From Clostridium sp. C2-6-12 (GTDB lineage: Bacteria; Bacillota; Clostridia; Clostridiales; Clostridiaceae): 64,000 nucleotides of DNA. Each line of letters opens with the position of its first letter. Within the stretch, counting starts at the first letter, position 1. The position numbers and the translations under genes are program-made. The stretch lies in NCBI RefSeq assembly GCF_009928485.1, contig NZ_JAABNP010000014.1:62001-126000 (forward strand), in the 5' to 3' direction. Below are positions 35,402-45,364 of this stretch, in pieces. The notes under the pieces are model-generated. The model saw nothing but the letters and a program-made list of their open reading frames with translations, did not search any database and had not been told where the DNA came from.

Positions 35402-36730
35402 ATGTCAAAAAACAATATTTCGGCTAAAGACCAAGTAAATGAAATGCTGCCAATGAGTCAGCTTGCTGCTTTAGGTTTGCAACATGTACTAGCTATGTAT
35501 GCAGGTGCAGTATCAGTTCCGATAATTATTGGTGGTGCTGTAGGTTTATCAACAGAGCAGTTAGCATTTTTAGTTGCTGCAGATTTATTTACATGTGGTT
35601 TAGCAACTTTAATTCAAGCAATTGGAATAGGTCCATATGTAGGTATTAAATTACCAGCAATCTTAGGATGTACCTTTGCAGCTGTAAGTCCATTAATTAT
35701 TATTGGTAAAAATTTAGGTATGGAAACAGCTTATGGTTCCATAATAGTAGCAGCTGTTATAGTTGTACTAGCTGCACCTCTCTATGGAAAGATATTAAAG
35801 TTTTTCCCTACAGTAGTAACAGGAACAGTAGTAACAATGATTGGTCTTTCTTTGGTAAGTGTTGGAATTAAAAGTGCTGGTGGTGGTGCTGGTGCTAAGG
35901 ATTTTGGAAGTATGGAAAATCTTTTATTAGCAGCAGTAGTAATGATTGTTGTACTAATATCTAATAAATTTTTAAAAGGCTTTCTTCAAGCAATTTCAGT
36001 ATTGAATGGTATAGTAGTAGGAACAATAGTTGCTGCTTTTATGGGGAAAGTTAATTTCGATGTAGTATTAAATGCAAAGTGGATAAGCATCGTTCATCCA
36101 TTTAACTTTGGTCTTCCTAAATTTGATCTTGGATCAATAATAATGATGACTTTTGTTATGTTAGTAGTAATGATTGAATCAACAGGAACATTTATTGGAA
36201 TTAGTAAAGTATGTGAAAAAGAAATCACTGAAAAAGATATTGTTCGTGGATTAAGAGCAGAAGGTGTTGCAACACTTTTAGGTGGTATATTCAACTCCTT
36301 CCCATATACAACTTTCAATCAAAACTTGGGGCTTTTAGCTTTAAGCAAGGTAAAGAGTCGTTATGTTGTAATTGCTTCAGGAAGTATCCTTGTTTTACTT
36401 GGATTAATGCCTAAATTTGCAGCATTAGCTACAATTATTCCACAACCAGTTATAGGAGGTGCTACTACTATAATGTTTGGAATGGTAGGAGTTGCTGGAA
36501 TACAAATGCTTTCAAAAGTTGATTTCAGCAAAAGTACAAATATGATGGTAGTTGCAGTATCTATTGGTTTAGGACTTGGAATTACAATGGTACCTGACTT
36601 TTTAGCTCAAACACCTAGTATATTTAAATCAATTTTTAGCAGTGGTATAGTTACAACTTCTATAGTAGCCGTAGTTTTAAATGGATTTTTAAATTACAAT
36701 GTTAAAGAAGTTGAAAGTGATATAAAATAG
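35402..36730 (+). CDS. NCS2 xanthine/uric acid:cation symporter
   Basis: A 442-residue permease with about 12-14 membrane spans. It begins LPMSQLAALGLQHVLAMYAG, the NCS2 signature, with the QH pair. ESTGTFIGISKVC in span 8 and QNLGLLALSKVKSRYVV (the NxGxxxxTxxxSR-like motif, here with Ser for Thr and Lys-Ser-Arg at the end) point to the xanthine/urate branch rather than uracil. It probably imports the purine oxidised by the hydroxylase 3 kb upstream. It has its own promoter and terminator. Confidence 0.9.
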   Translation: MSKNNISAKDQVNEMLPMSQLAALGLQHVLAMYAGAVSVPIIIGGAVGLSTEQLAFLVAADLFTCGLATLIQAIGIGPYVGIKLPAILGCTFAAVSPLIIIGKNLGMETAYGSIIVAAVIVVLAAPLYGKILKFFPTVVTGTVVTMIGLSLVSVGIKSAGGGAGAKDFGSMENLLLAAVVMIVVLISNKFLKGFLQAISVLNGIVVGTIVAAFMGKVNFDVVLNAKWISIVHPFNFGLPKFDLGSIIMMTFVMLVVMIESTGTFIGISKVCEKEITEKDIVRGLRAEGVATLLGGIFNSFPYTTFNQNLGLLALSKVKSRYVVIASGSILVLLGLMPKFAALATIIPQPVIGGATTIMFGMVGVAGIQMLSKVDFSKSTNMMVVAVSIGLGLGITMVPDFLAQTPSIFKSIFSSGIVTTSIVAVVLNGFLNYNVKEVESDIK

Positions 36731-36768
36731 TTATTCTTGAATATTATATGTGATAAATAAATCAATTA

Positions 36769-36808
36769 AAAAAGCAAACTAAGTAGAAATATTTAGTTTG
36801 CTTTTTTA
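36769..36808 (+). terminator. Terminator of the permease gene
   Basis: AAAAAGCAAACTAA and TTAGTTTGCTTTTT pair around a 9-base loop. Confidence 0.85.
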
Positions 36809-37029
36809 GTGAAGAAAAAATTTTTTCTAATAAAATTGAGAAAATACTTTACTACAATAAAAAATTAATATACACCACAATTGTTATTAAAGTTAAAACT
36901 GTAATTTTATGAAAAATATAGGTGTGATTTCTTAGGTTTATGGTATAATAAATGAAGTGTATTTTAGTAAAAGTTATATTAATTTATTTTGACTTAAAGT
37001 TTATTATAGACATGAGAAGAGGATTTTTA

Positions 37030-38964
37030 ATGAGAATAAAATATAAACTTGTGATTAGTTACTTAGTATTGATTTTATTTACTGTAAATGTGTTAGGTTT
37101 TTTAATTGCTCAAAAAGCAGAAAGTGGAATTTTAAAAGCAGTAAATGAAAAAAGTCAGCTTTTAACTGAATCAATTAGTACAACCCTAAGTGTAAGAAAT
37201 GACTTGCTTAAAGAAAAGTCCTATAGTGATTTGAATTTTGCAAGCAGTTTATTGAATAATTTCAATGATTTTAGAGTAGATTATAATGAATACATAAGGA
37301 TTGGAGAGTTTGATTTACCTATTTTATATTCAGGAAATCAAAGAATTTCTTTAGATGATGCTTTACTTAATAAGATAAAATTATCTACAGGAACTGTTGC
37401 AACTATATTTTTATTAAACGACGATAAATTAATTAGAGTTTCAAGTACTTTATTTGAAGAGAATAAAAGCTTAATTGGAACATATATATCGAGCAATTCA
37501 GAAGCTTATAAAAAGACAATTAAAGGTGAAGAGTACATAGGAAATATTGATATAGAAGGTAATGGATACATAACTAGAATGAAACCTATATTTGATAAAG
37601 ATAAAAAAATCATTGGAGCAATAGGAATTGGTAATATAGTTATTAATAAATATCTAGAAGATACTTTATTAAACATTAAATTTGGAGAAACTGGATATGC
37701 ATACATATTAGATTCAGATGGAAATGTAGTAATACATCCCAAGGAAATAGACAAAAATGTAAAGGATTATGATTTTGTTCAAAATATATGTTCAACTAAA
37801 AATGGAACTACTGAATACTATTATAAAGGTGTAAGAAAAATAGGATATTATAAATATTTTGAACCTTGGAAATGGTGCATAGTTATTACTGCTGATTACG
37901 ATGAATTAATAAGTCCAGCTAAAATGATTGTAAAAACAACAATATACACTGGTACAATAGTAATTGCTATAGGTGCAATTATAGCCTTATTTATGGCAAG
38001 TAGTTTTGTAAAGCCTATTAATAGATTAAAAAGATGTATGGAGATAGCAGAAAAAGGTGATTTAAAAATAAAATGCAACGTAAAAAGCAATGATGAAATA
38101 GGTGTACTAGCTGATAGTTTTAATAAAATGCTTGTGGAAAATAACAGATTGTTAGAAGAAAGACTTGAATATGATAAGATGAAAACTGAATATATAGCTA
38201 ATATGTCTCACGAATTAAGGACACCTTTAAATGTTATCTTTTCAACAGTACAACTATTTGATGTGGTTATAAGTAAAAATGAGTCAATAGATATAAATAA
38301 AATAAACAACTATATAAACAATTTAAAACAAAATTGTTACAGATTAATTAGACTTGTAAATAATTTGATAGATATTACTAGGATAGATTCAGGATCTATG
38401 GAACTTAAGTTGAGAAATCAAAATATAGTTGAAGTTACAGAGGACATAATACAATCAACCGCTGATTATTTGCAATCTATGGGAAGAATTGTTGTATTTG
38501 ACACAGATCAAGAAGAAAAAATTATGGCTTTTGACTTAGAAAAGCTAGAGAGAATTCTACTTAATTTAATTTCAAATGCAACTAAATTCACGAATCCTGG
38601 AGATACCATTAAAGTGAATTTGTATGATAAAGATGATCATGTTGTTATTTCAGTTAAAGATACAGGAATAGGTATTCCAGAGGAAAAACTGCTGTTGCTT
38701 TTTGAAAGGTTCAAACAGGTAGATCCGCTTTTAAATAGAAGTCATGAAGGCAGTGGCATAGGACTTACTATAGTAAAAGCATTGGTAGAGCTTCATAAAG
38801 GAACCATAGAAGTTAAGAGTAAGTATAAAGAGGGAACTGAATTTATAATAGGTCTTCCAGCAAATATTATTCCAGATGAAAAGGAAGCGGATGTAAGCCG
38901 AGATTGTTCAAAAGAAGCTTATGTTCAAAGTATTAATATTGAGTTTTCAGATATTTATAAATAA
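37030..38964 (+). CDS. Cache-domain sensor histidine kinase
   Basis: A 644-residue membrane kinase. Span 1 is about residues 10-27. An extracellular Cache-type sensor follows to about 298, with GYAYILDSDGNVVIHPKEID as its clear signature. Span 2 is 300-322, then HAMP. HisKA has MSHELRTPLNVIF with the phospho-His near 393, and the HATPase domain has NLISNATKF, DTGIGIPEEK and GSGIGLTIVK. ATG 37030 is preferred, with GAGGATTTTTA directly before it. No response regulator gene is adjacent, so it is an orphan. The ligand could be a small organic acid or amino acid, but this is a guess. Confidence 0.92.
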   Translation: MRIKYKLVISYLVLILFTVNVLGFLIAQKAESGILKAVNEKSQLLTESISTTLSVRNDLLKEKSYSDLNFASSLLNNFNDFRVDYNEYIRIGEFDLPILYSGNQRISLDDALLNKIKLSTGTVATIFLLNDDKLIRVSSTLFEENKSLIGTYISSNSEAYKKTIKGEEYIGNIDIEGNGYITRMKPIFDKDKKIIGAIGIGNIVINKYLEDTLLNIKFGETGYAYILDSDGNVVIHPKEIDKNVKDYDFVQNICSTKNGTTEYYYKGVRKIGYYKYFEPWKWCIVITADYDELISPAKMIVKTTIYTGTIVIAIGAIIALFMASSFVKPINRLKRCMEIAEKGDLKIKCNVKSNDEIGVLADSFNKMLVENNRLLEERLEYDKMKTEYIANMSHELRTPLNVIFSTVQLFDVVISKNESIDINKINNYINNLKQNCYRLIRLVNNLIDITRIDSGSMELKLRNQNIVEVTEDIIQSTADYLQSMGRIVVFDTDQEEKIMAFDLEKLERILLNLISNATKFTNPGDTIKVNLYDKDDHVVISVKDTGIGIPEEKLLLLFERFKQVDPLLNRSHEGSGIGLTIVKALVELHKGTIEVKSKYKEGTEFIIGLPANIIPDEKEADVSRDCSKEAYVQSINIEFSDIYK

Positions 38965-39026
38965 ATTAAATCAGTTTATAGCTGAAAAGCTTGTGATTTT
39001 ATATAATAAGTTTAGAAATTTCTAAA

Positions 39027-39066
39027 AAGAAGCTAACTCTAACTTGTGTGGGTTAGCTTCTTTTTA
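39027..39066. terminator. Terminator between convergent genes
   Basis: AGAAGCTAACTC and GGGTTAGCTTCT pair around a 10-base loop and end in T5. It serves the kinase gene and probably also the opposing PucR gene. Confidence 0.8.
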
Positions 39067-39157
39067 TTATTTTGTATTATACTTTTTGAATAATCTTATT
39101 AATAGCATAATTATAGAGATTTTATATTGATTAAGGATAGATAATATTACAATTATA

Positions 39158-40408
39158 TTATTTTGCGAATTTCTTGAAATTCATAATTTTTAGAGATAGT
39201 TCTAATTTAAACAAGTTATTATAATTTTCTATTGAAATATCTAATAGATTCTGAATCTTATTAAAGCGATAAAATAGTGTGCTTCTATGTATATTTAATT
39301 TAGAAGCAGTATCATTTGCATTTCTGTTACATTCAATATAAGTTTTTATAGTGTTAAAAAATTCTGTTTTATTTTGCTCATCATATTTAATTAGTTTATT
39401 AATCCAAGGATGAATTAAAGTTAATAAATTAACCTTATATAAGTCATTGTTTTGGGATGTAGACATGTAAAAAAAATAATATTCAACATAATCTTCAAAG
39501 GAATTAATAGTATCAGCTGAATTCATATAAGATGATAATTCTAAGGCATAAATAGATTGATTATAGTAATCTTTTATGTAAAACAAATTTTGAAAATTAA
39601 TACTTATACCACAACGTAAATTGTTTAGTTTCAAAAATTCTAATAAATTTTCTTTTGTATTTTCATTTATAACAATTTCATTTTCACTGCTTACAAGAAA
39701 AATAATCCTATCTTTATAGTATGTAGAAATACAATTGCCTAAAATATTTTTACAGCTTTCTATAAGCTGCTTTAATCCAAAATTATGCCTATAATCTTTA
39801 TATTTTTGTTTAAAAGGGACTGAAAGTAATAAAAGATGATCATTTAAATTAAAATTTATATATTTTAAGCGTTCCTTAACATATTCAACATTATCTATAC
39901 CGTTTACTAATAAATCCATTAAATAATATTCTTCGTCTAAACCTGTATTACTTATAAATAGATTTTCTTTTTGCATTTGTATAGATAGAACTTTTGATAA
40001 TATATTTGTTAATTCTAAATCTTCTTCTTTAAAATTACGTTTACTTTCCAAAACACTTATGTAGGCAATAGAAATATCGTTTATTCTAATAGAACAGAAT
40101 ATTAAATTTTGCTCATCATGATGAAAAAAAGAAGTATTGCTTTTGTAGATATTATCTATGCACTTATTTTTTTTCATCAAATTTATTGTTTCTAATAATA
40201 GATAATTAGAACCATTACGTGTTTCTATACTTGAATTTTCAACTTTAGCAAGCTTTGAACGCGTAATGACTCTATAGCTTGTATCTAAAATAAAAATAGG
40301 ATTATTTAAAGACTTTTCTGCTAAATTAAGAATACCATCTATACTATTTTGTGAAAATAAACCGTCGTAAAGTTCGTATTTTTTCTTATATATAATTTCT
40401 TTATCCAT
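39158..40408 (-). CDS. PucR/CdaR family transcriptional regulator
   Basis: A 416-residue protein with an N-terminal GAF-like region (about 20-145), a middle CdaR-like domain, and the PucR C-terminal helix-turn-helix near 360-400: YIECNRNANDTASKLNIHRS then TLFYRFNKIQNLL. Family members respond to purines, sugar acids or other metabolites and often sit beside the genes they control. It is divergent from the flavoprotein gene at 40639, sharing a 230-bp gap, so that gene is the likely target. Confidence 0.86.
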   Translation of the reverse strand: MDKEIIYKKKYELYDGLFSQNSIDGILNLAEKSLNNPIFILDTSYRVITRSKLAKVENSSIETRNGSNYLLLETINLMKKNKCIDNIYKSNTSFFHHDEQNLIFCSIRINDISIAYISVLESKRNFKEEDLELTNILSKVLSIQMQKENLFISNTGLDEEYYLMDLLVNGIDNVEYVKERLKYINFNLNDHLLLLSVPFKQKYKDYRHNFGLKQLIESCKNILGNCISTYYKDRIIFLVSSENEIVINENTKENLLEFLKLNNLRCGISINFQNLFYIKDYYNQSIYALELSSYMNSADTINSFEDYVEYYFFYMSTSQNNDLYKVNLLTLIHPWINKLIKYDEQNKTEFFNTIKTYIECNRNANDTASKLNIHRSTLFYRFNKIQNLLDISIENYNNLFKLELSLKIMNFKKFAK

Positions 40409-40638
40409 GGTAAAGTTCTCCTCACTTTAGTAAATTGAAAAAATGTCTTAATTATATAAATTTATGAGTCATATTTTAAGACTTATTTTTGATGAAGACG
40501 ATTTTATGAAGTGTTAATATTATAACAAAGTGTATTTTTGTAGATTAATAATATAATTCTTATTTAATTATAGTGAGAAAATCCAAAAGTATAAACAAAT
40601 TTTATTAAAATATTTAATTTTGAAAAGGAGAAGATATT

Positions 40639-41592
40639 ATGGGATTCACAGTATTAGGTATTACTGCAGGAAGAAAAGATTCAAATTCAGAAATTTTATT
40701 AAAGGAAGCATTATTAGCATGTCAAGAGCAGGGTGCAGAAGTAAAAATGATTAATCTAAGAGATTATCACATTGAAGAATGTTCAGGATGTACAGCATGT
40801 ACACATGGTATGAGTAATGGTAAAAATGTAGGCTGTACATTAAGTAAAGCAGATGATAAAGAGGCAATAATGGAGGTTATGTTAAATGTAGATGCTATAA
40901 TTGCAACAGCACCAACATATGATTTAATGCCAACAGCAACTTTTTCAAAATTTATGCATAGAAACTTAGCTTATGAATCAGCATTTTTAGAATTTATTGG
41001 AGCAATTGAACATAGAGACAGAGTTGCAGGTTTAATTGCAGTTGGAGGATCTACTCGTTCGTGGCAATCAATGGCTTTAGAAAGTATGCAAGCTACTTGC
41101 TTTACAAATGACTTCAAAGTAGTTGATATGTATTTAGCAACAAGAGTACCAGCTCCAAAACAATGCTTATTACATGATGATATGATTGAACGTGCTCATA
41201 AGATGGGTGAAAACATAATGAAATCATTAAATACACCAGTAGCAGAAAGAGAATGGCTTGGAGATGAAGGTATGGGATGGTGTCCACATTGTCATTCAAA
41301 TGCATTAATTTTAGGAGAAGAACAATGGGATGGATTATTTTTCCCAGTTGAATGCCAAGTTTGTGGTGCAGGCGGAAATTTAGAAAAGACAGAAGACGGT
41401 AAGTGGAAGTTTGTAATTCAAGAAGATGGATTAAGCCGTGATCGTACAGATACTGAAGGAAGAGCAGAGCATGTAAAAGAAATTATGCATACACAAGGTG
41501 GCTTCTATACACCAGAAAATTTAGCAGTAGTTAAAGAAAAGTTTGAGAAGTACAAAAATTTAAAATTCCCAACTATAGAGATAAATAAATAG
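40639..41592 (+). CDS. NAD(P)H-dependent FMN oxidoreductase with zinc-ribbon-like tail
   Basis: A 317-residue protein. Residues 1 to about 195 are a flavodoxin-fold FMN reductase (ITAGRKDSNSEILLKEAL at the phosphate loop, ECSGCTACTHG as the Cys-rich loop of iron-sulfur-flavoprotein-like enzymes, TAPTYDLMPTATFSKFMHR at the flavin edge). The C-terminal part has CPHC and CQVCG, which could bind zinc or iron. Frequent preferred codons suggest strong expression. It is controlled from its own promoter region opposite the PucR gene and ends at a 16-bp-stem terminator. The substrate is not known; quinones, nitro compounds or aromatic ketones are possible. Confidence 0.75.
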   Translation: MGFTVLGITAGRKDSNSEILLKEALLACQEQGAEVKMINLRDYHIEECSGCTACTHGMSNGKNVGCTLSKADDKEAIMEVMLNVDAIIATAPTYDLMPTATFSKFMHRNLAYESAFLEFIGAIEHRDRVAGLIAVGGSTRSWQSMALESMQATCFTNDFKVVDMYLATRVPAPKQCLLHDDMIERAHKMGENIMKSLNTPVAEREWLGDEGMGWCPHCHSNALILGEEQWDGLFFPVECQVCGAGGNLEKTEDGKWKFVIQEDGLSRDRTDTEGRAEHVKEIMHTQGGFYTPENLAVVKEKFEKYKNLKFPTIEINK

Positions 41593-41598
41593 ATTGAT

Positions 41599-41640
41599 AA
41601 AGGACTTATGCAAAACCATTCTGATTTGCATAAGTCCTTT
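41599..41640 (+). terminator. Terminator of the flavoprotein gene
   Basis: AAAGGACTTATGCAAA and TTTGCATAAGTCCTTT are 16-bp perfect arms. Confidence 0.88.
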
Positions 41641-41863
41641 ATTTTAGAGAGTATAAAAATAATGAATTTTTATAGAATATATACTTGGATTTTTAGAGTG
41701 TGATAAGGTGTCTTGTTAGCTGTAAGTATATGGGTTATAATGTTTTTAAATAATGTTCGGATTGGAACAGGAATATTGAAGTATTATCGGACACATTGGA
41801 GCATTTTAAATCAAGATTTTTGTAAACCTTTTTGTTATTATTTTGTATGAGGGGAGGATAAAT

Positions 41864-43321
41864 ATGGAATGGATTCAAAGTATGCAAAAAGCAATTAATT
41901 ATATTGAAGATAATTTGCTTGAAGATATTAACCTTGAACAAGTTGCTAAAAGTGTTTATTCATCAAACGCAAATTTTCAAAGAATTTTTAGTATTGTAAC
42001 AGGAATAACAATTGGCGATTATATTCGATACAGACGACTAACACTTGCTGGCAGTGAACTAACCACATCCGACAATAAGATAGTTTATATTGCTTTGAAA
42101 TATGGATATGAAACGGCAGAAAGCTTCACAAAGGCCTTCATCAGATTTCATGGTGTTACACCGTCTGCTGCTAAAAAATCTATGGGTAAGTTAAAATGTT
42201 TTTCTCCACTTTCAATACAAATAGATATAAGAGGTGGTTTTAATATGGAAAGAAAGGTAATTTCAAATGTCCCGTTAATTACAATGTCTGCAGATGGTTT
42301 TGCTTATTTAACTTCATTTACTGGAGCTTTATATGGAGCTCTTAAGGGGTTAGATGAAGATATTAATAATCCTCAATTGTTGGCATATAGCGGATTTGGA
42401 AACAGATTTTGCTGGACAGAAGGTAAATGGATTTTCGGAAATGAAGATTTTGAAAATTGTAATGAAACTCCGTTTGAAATTCAAAGTCAATTACTAGATG
42501 CAATCGGTTGGAAGGTTAGAAGAATAGATATTCAGCGTGATGAAAATGGAAAACCAATAAACATAGCAGAAGAACAAATAAGGGAAGATTTTGTTAATTC
42601 ATTAAATAAGGGGATTTCAGTTTTAGCGCAAGGAATTACAGATGACGGTTGTAAACATGATTATGGTGTCTTTTATGGATATGAAGACAATGGACAAAAA
42701 ATTATAGGTTGGGATTATTATCAAAGTAATGGAGAACCTTTTATAAGAGCTGATTGGGAAAAAGAACTCAAAAGCTACGTGATTTTGACAGAAAAAACTA
42801 AACCTGAAATAGAAAAAAATTGTATTATAGAAGCATTTAAAAGGATTGTAGAGCACTCTAAGAAAAATGAAATACGTGGAAAAAAGGTTGGATTTGCAGC
42901 ATGGAGATCTTTTTTAAGGCAGCTTGAAAATGATGATTTTTCAAAATGCTCACTTCATCCATCCGAAGATAATCCAAATGATGAGCATGGTGTGAATAGT
43001 CTAGAACATAGATTTATTATATACTGTGATGCACTTTGCCAAATTAACCAACGAGGCCAAATAGTAGGATATTATAGAACTCTTATAGAAAAATATCCTG
43101 AGTGGGCGGAAGAATTAAAGATAGCGATAAACTCATGGGAAGAATGCGCAAAATATGGAGGCTTTTTATGGAGTCAGGGATTTACATTTGATGAAGCTGG
43201 TTTTGAAAAGTTTCGAGATCCAAAAATGAGAAAGATTCTTGCTGATGAAGGATATAAAGCTATGTATAATGATATGGAGGCTATTAAACAAATTGAAATA
43301 ATATTACAAAATAAAATATAA
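41864..43321 (+). CDS. AraC family regulator with a large uncharacterised C-terminal domain
   Basis: A 485-residue protein starting at ATG 41864 (GGGGAGG 6 nt before; the ATG 21 nt upstream overlaps it). Residues 1 to about 105 hold two AraC helix-turn-helix units (NLEQVAKSVYSSNANFQRIF and KYGYETAESFTKAFIRFHGV). From about 125 a domain of some 360 residues begins with MERKVISNVPLI. It contains GVFYGYEDNGQKIIGWDYYQ and several Trp-rich stretches that recall ligand-binding effector domains fused to AraC heads. I cannot name the domain family. The target genes are unknown. Confidence 0.75.
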   Translation: MEWIQSMQKAINYIEDNLLEDINLEQVAKSVYSSNANFQRIFSIVTGITIGDYIRYRRLTLAGSELTTSDNKIVYIALKYGYETAESFTKAFIRFHGVTPSAAKKSMGKLKCFSPLSIQIDIRGGFNMERKVISNVPLITMSADGFAYLTSFTGALYGALKGLDEDINNPQLLAYSGFGNRFCWTEGKWIFGNEDFENCNETPFEIQSQLLDAIGWKVRRIDIQRDENGKPINIAEEQIREDFVNSLNKGISVLAQGITDDGCKHDYGVFYGYEDNGQKIIGWDYYQSNGEPFIRADWEKELKSYVILTEKTKPEIEKNCIIEAFKRIVEHSKKNEIRGKKVGFAAWRSFLRQLENDDFSKCSLHPSEDNPNDEHGVNSLEHRFIIYCDALCQINQRGQIVGYYRTLIEKYPEWAEELKIAINSWEECAKYGGFLWSQGFTFDEAGFEKFRDPKMRKILADEGYKAMYNDMEAIKQIEIILQNKI

Positions 43322-43389
43322 ACAGAATCTATGAAAAATGTCATAATAAATTACAATTTGAGAGAACAAATTTATATAATAGGTGAGAT

Positions 43390-43427
43390 AAAGCAGTAGA
43401 TAAAATGATACTACTGCTTTTGATATT
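43390..43427 (+). terminator. Terminator of the AraC gene
   Basis: AAAGCAGTAG and CTACTGCTTT pair around 11 bases, then a T-rich run. Confidence 0.7.
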
Positions 43428-43505
43428 TTTTAGGTAAAAAGCCAATCTAGAGTGTTTAAATAAAATACATATATGATAGAATAATACTATGGGATGGTGA
43501 GAAAT

Positions 43506-44016
43506 ATGGAAAAGGAATTTAATGTAACAGGAACGTGCATACCTGAAATACATTATATGGTAGATATATCTGATAAATTAGAAAAAGTTATTAAACTTAT
43601 AGATAAAGGGAAATATTTCATAATAAACAGGCCAAGACAATATGGGAAGACAACAGCATTATTTATGCTTGAAAAAAACTTAACCCAAAATGAAGAGTAT
43701 TAAGTTATTTCTATAAGCTTTGAAGGGGTAGGCGACTTAAGTTAATACCTTATTTGAAAGTATAGTTAAAAATCTTGAAAATAATCAAGAATTATATGAC
43801 TTAGTAAAAAGGATTTTAATAAATGGAGAAATGATATTATTTAATGCGCTTGATCCATTAATCAACATAGGTTTAACTTATGGTATTTTTAAACCGGGTA
43901 TTAGTGGAATCGAAATAAGTAATAAAATATTTGAAGAAATAATCTACAATTATATGCTTTCAAAATCAAGAACAACCTACAAAGATATGAGTAAATATAT
44001 TTTTACTTGTATTTAA
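43506..44016 (+). pseudogene. Decayed AAA-ATPase / PD-(D/E)XK (DUF1703-type) gene
   Basis: The first 66 codons encode EKEFNVTGTCIPEIHYMVDI and the P-loop region INRPRQYGKTTALF of the AAA-ATPase-like family. They end at a TAA (43701-43703) beyond which the same frame reads VISISFEGVGDLS before another stop. A second piece (43831-44016) matches the middle of such proteins, with ALDPLINIGLTYGIFKPG and NYMLSKSRTTYKDM. The rest, including the C-terminal nuclease domain of normally some 500-600 residues, is missing. It is a remnant. Confidence 0.75.
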
Positions 44017-44140
44017 TTTTAATCGAAATAAAGAATACAAAAAGGAATCAATTATTGCAAATAACAAAGAAATAGTTACTGTGTATGTATAATCAACATT
44101 TATTTAGAAGGAAAAGAGAAAGTTTGAGGTACTGATTAAA

Positions 44141-45049
44141 ATGATAGAACCAAATAAAATTATAGTTAGTGAATATGATGCATTTGGTCCTTGGATTTAC
44201 AAAATCACCGAGAAAAATCCAATGCCACCATTATTTATACCATACTATAAAGAAAATCAAGAGTATTTAATGCTAATAAAAATACCTAGAGATATAGAGA
44301 GAAGAAAAGCAAAACCAGAAATGGATTTATATGATTATGTTATTGGAATGTATGAAGACTATGGGTATATCTTAAAGCGTAACCAAAAAGAAGTTGAAGA
44401 AATAAGATTTTATTATAATGAAGTAGAAAGCATAGAAAATTATAGATCTTTATTATTAGGAAGACTGACCATTTACTTAAAAAGCAGTACATTAGTTATT
44501 CCATATAATACTGTATCAATAGGAATAATATATGAACTTATGAAAATAATAAGAAATAAGTATACTAAAAGTACTTATGAAAATGTGCCAGTAATTAATA
44601 AAACTAATAATAGTGAAATTGACATGCTATATGAAAACCTTATAAAAGAAATGGCATTAAAAGATGATGTTTTTCCTATAATGGTTTCTCAACCTGCTAT
44701 TAATTTAAATAATAATAAGAGAATAGGGCAAAAAATACTTGGATTAATTAGATCAAAGCTACTTTTGAGTACAGTACATTTATTAAATCATAAAGAATTA
44801 TTGATTATAAATAAAGGTGATCCAATTCAGTATGGGAAAAAACCTGTAAATAGCTATAGCTTTGTATATATACCAATAGAAAAAATAAATAATATAAAGT
44901 TTGAGAAGAGTAAAGAACATCAAAATATTGAAATGGTAGCTATTAATACTAAAGTAAATAAATTTAATTTCTATTTTACTGAAAATAATAAGGACTTAGT
45001 AGAGTTTTATTCAAAACTTGGAGAAATTAATAATATGAATAACTTTTAA
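44141..45049 (+). CDS. Conserved hypothetical protein, possible PH-like fold
   Basis: A 302-residue soluble protein that I do not recognise. It has no signal peptide and no membrane span. The N-terminal part (IIVSEYDAFGPWIYKITEKN, then PYYKENQEYLMLIKIPRDIERR) and the regular beta-rich stretches at about 80-130 and 240-295 suggest two domains related to bacterial PH/GRAM folds; this is inference. It follows the ATPase remnant and ends at a terminator. Confidence 0.6.
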   Translation: MIEPNKIIVSEYDAFGPWIYKITEKNPMPPLFIPYYKENQEYLMLIKIPRDIERRKAKPEMDLYDYVIGMYEDYGYILKRNQKEVEEIRFYYNEVESIENYRSLLLGRLTIYLKSSTLVIPYNTVSIGIIYELMKIIRNKYTKSTYENVPVINKTNNSEIDMLYENLIKEMALKDDVFPIMVSQPAINLNNNKRIGQKILGLIRSKLLLSTVHLLNHKELLIINKGDPIQYGKKPVNSYSFVYIPIEKINNIKFEKSKEHQNIEMVAINTKVNKFNFYFTENNKDLVEFYSKLGEINNMNNF

Positions 45050-45078
45050 TAAGGTAAAAATTTAAATTTGAGATTTTT

Positions 45079-45120
45079 AAGCAAAACCTATAGATACATT
45101 AGTATGGGTTTTGCTTTTTT
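45079..45120 (+). terminator. Terminator of the hypothetical gene
   Basis: AAGCAAAACC and GGGTTTTGCTT pair around a 17-base loop, followed by T6. Confidence 0.75.
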
Positions 45121-45128
45121 ATATATTT

Positions 45129-45166
45129 GATACAATTATGAATTGAAAATAATATTAAAATGTATT
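45129..45166. promoter_or_regulatory. Pair of degenerate activator sites upstream of buk
   Basis: GATACA-ATTA-TGAATT (45129-45144) and AATATT-AAAA-TGTATT (45151-45166) fit the AATACA-N4-TGTATT palindrome with one or two mismatches each. They are 22 bp apart and about 75-110 bp upstream of the -24/-12 promoter. Confidence 0.5.
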
Positions 45167-45238
45167 GATTAAAAGAAACAAAAATAACATTATTAATAAT
45201 ATTACCCTGAAAATAAGTAATTAGCGCTTAAAATCACT

Positions 45239-45255
45239 TTGGCATACAAGTTGCT
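45239..45255 (+). promoter_or_regulatory. Sigma-54 promoter of the butyrate kinase gene
   Basis: TTGGCATA-CAAG-TTGCT matches the -24 GG and -12 GC pattern (TTGGCACG-N4-TTGCW) with correct spacing. It gives a leader of about 240 nt that holds the hairpin repeats at 45365-45443. Confidence 0.85.
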
Positions 45256-45364
45256 AATATATATTTCAATTAACAGTTAACAATTAATGATGAAAGTTCC
45301 AGGGAGAAAGTTCAGGTTTCCAAATATAAAAGCTCTAAAGAGAAAGTTCGAAGAACAAAATATA

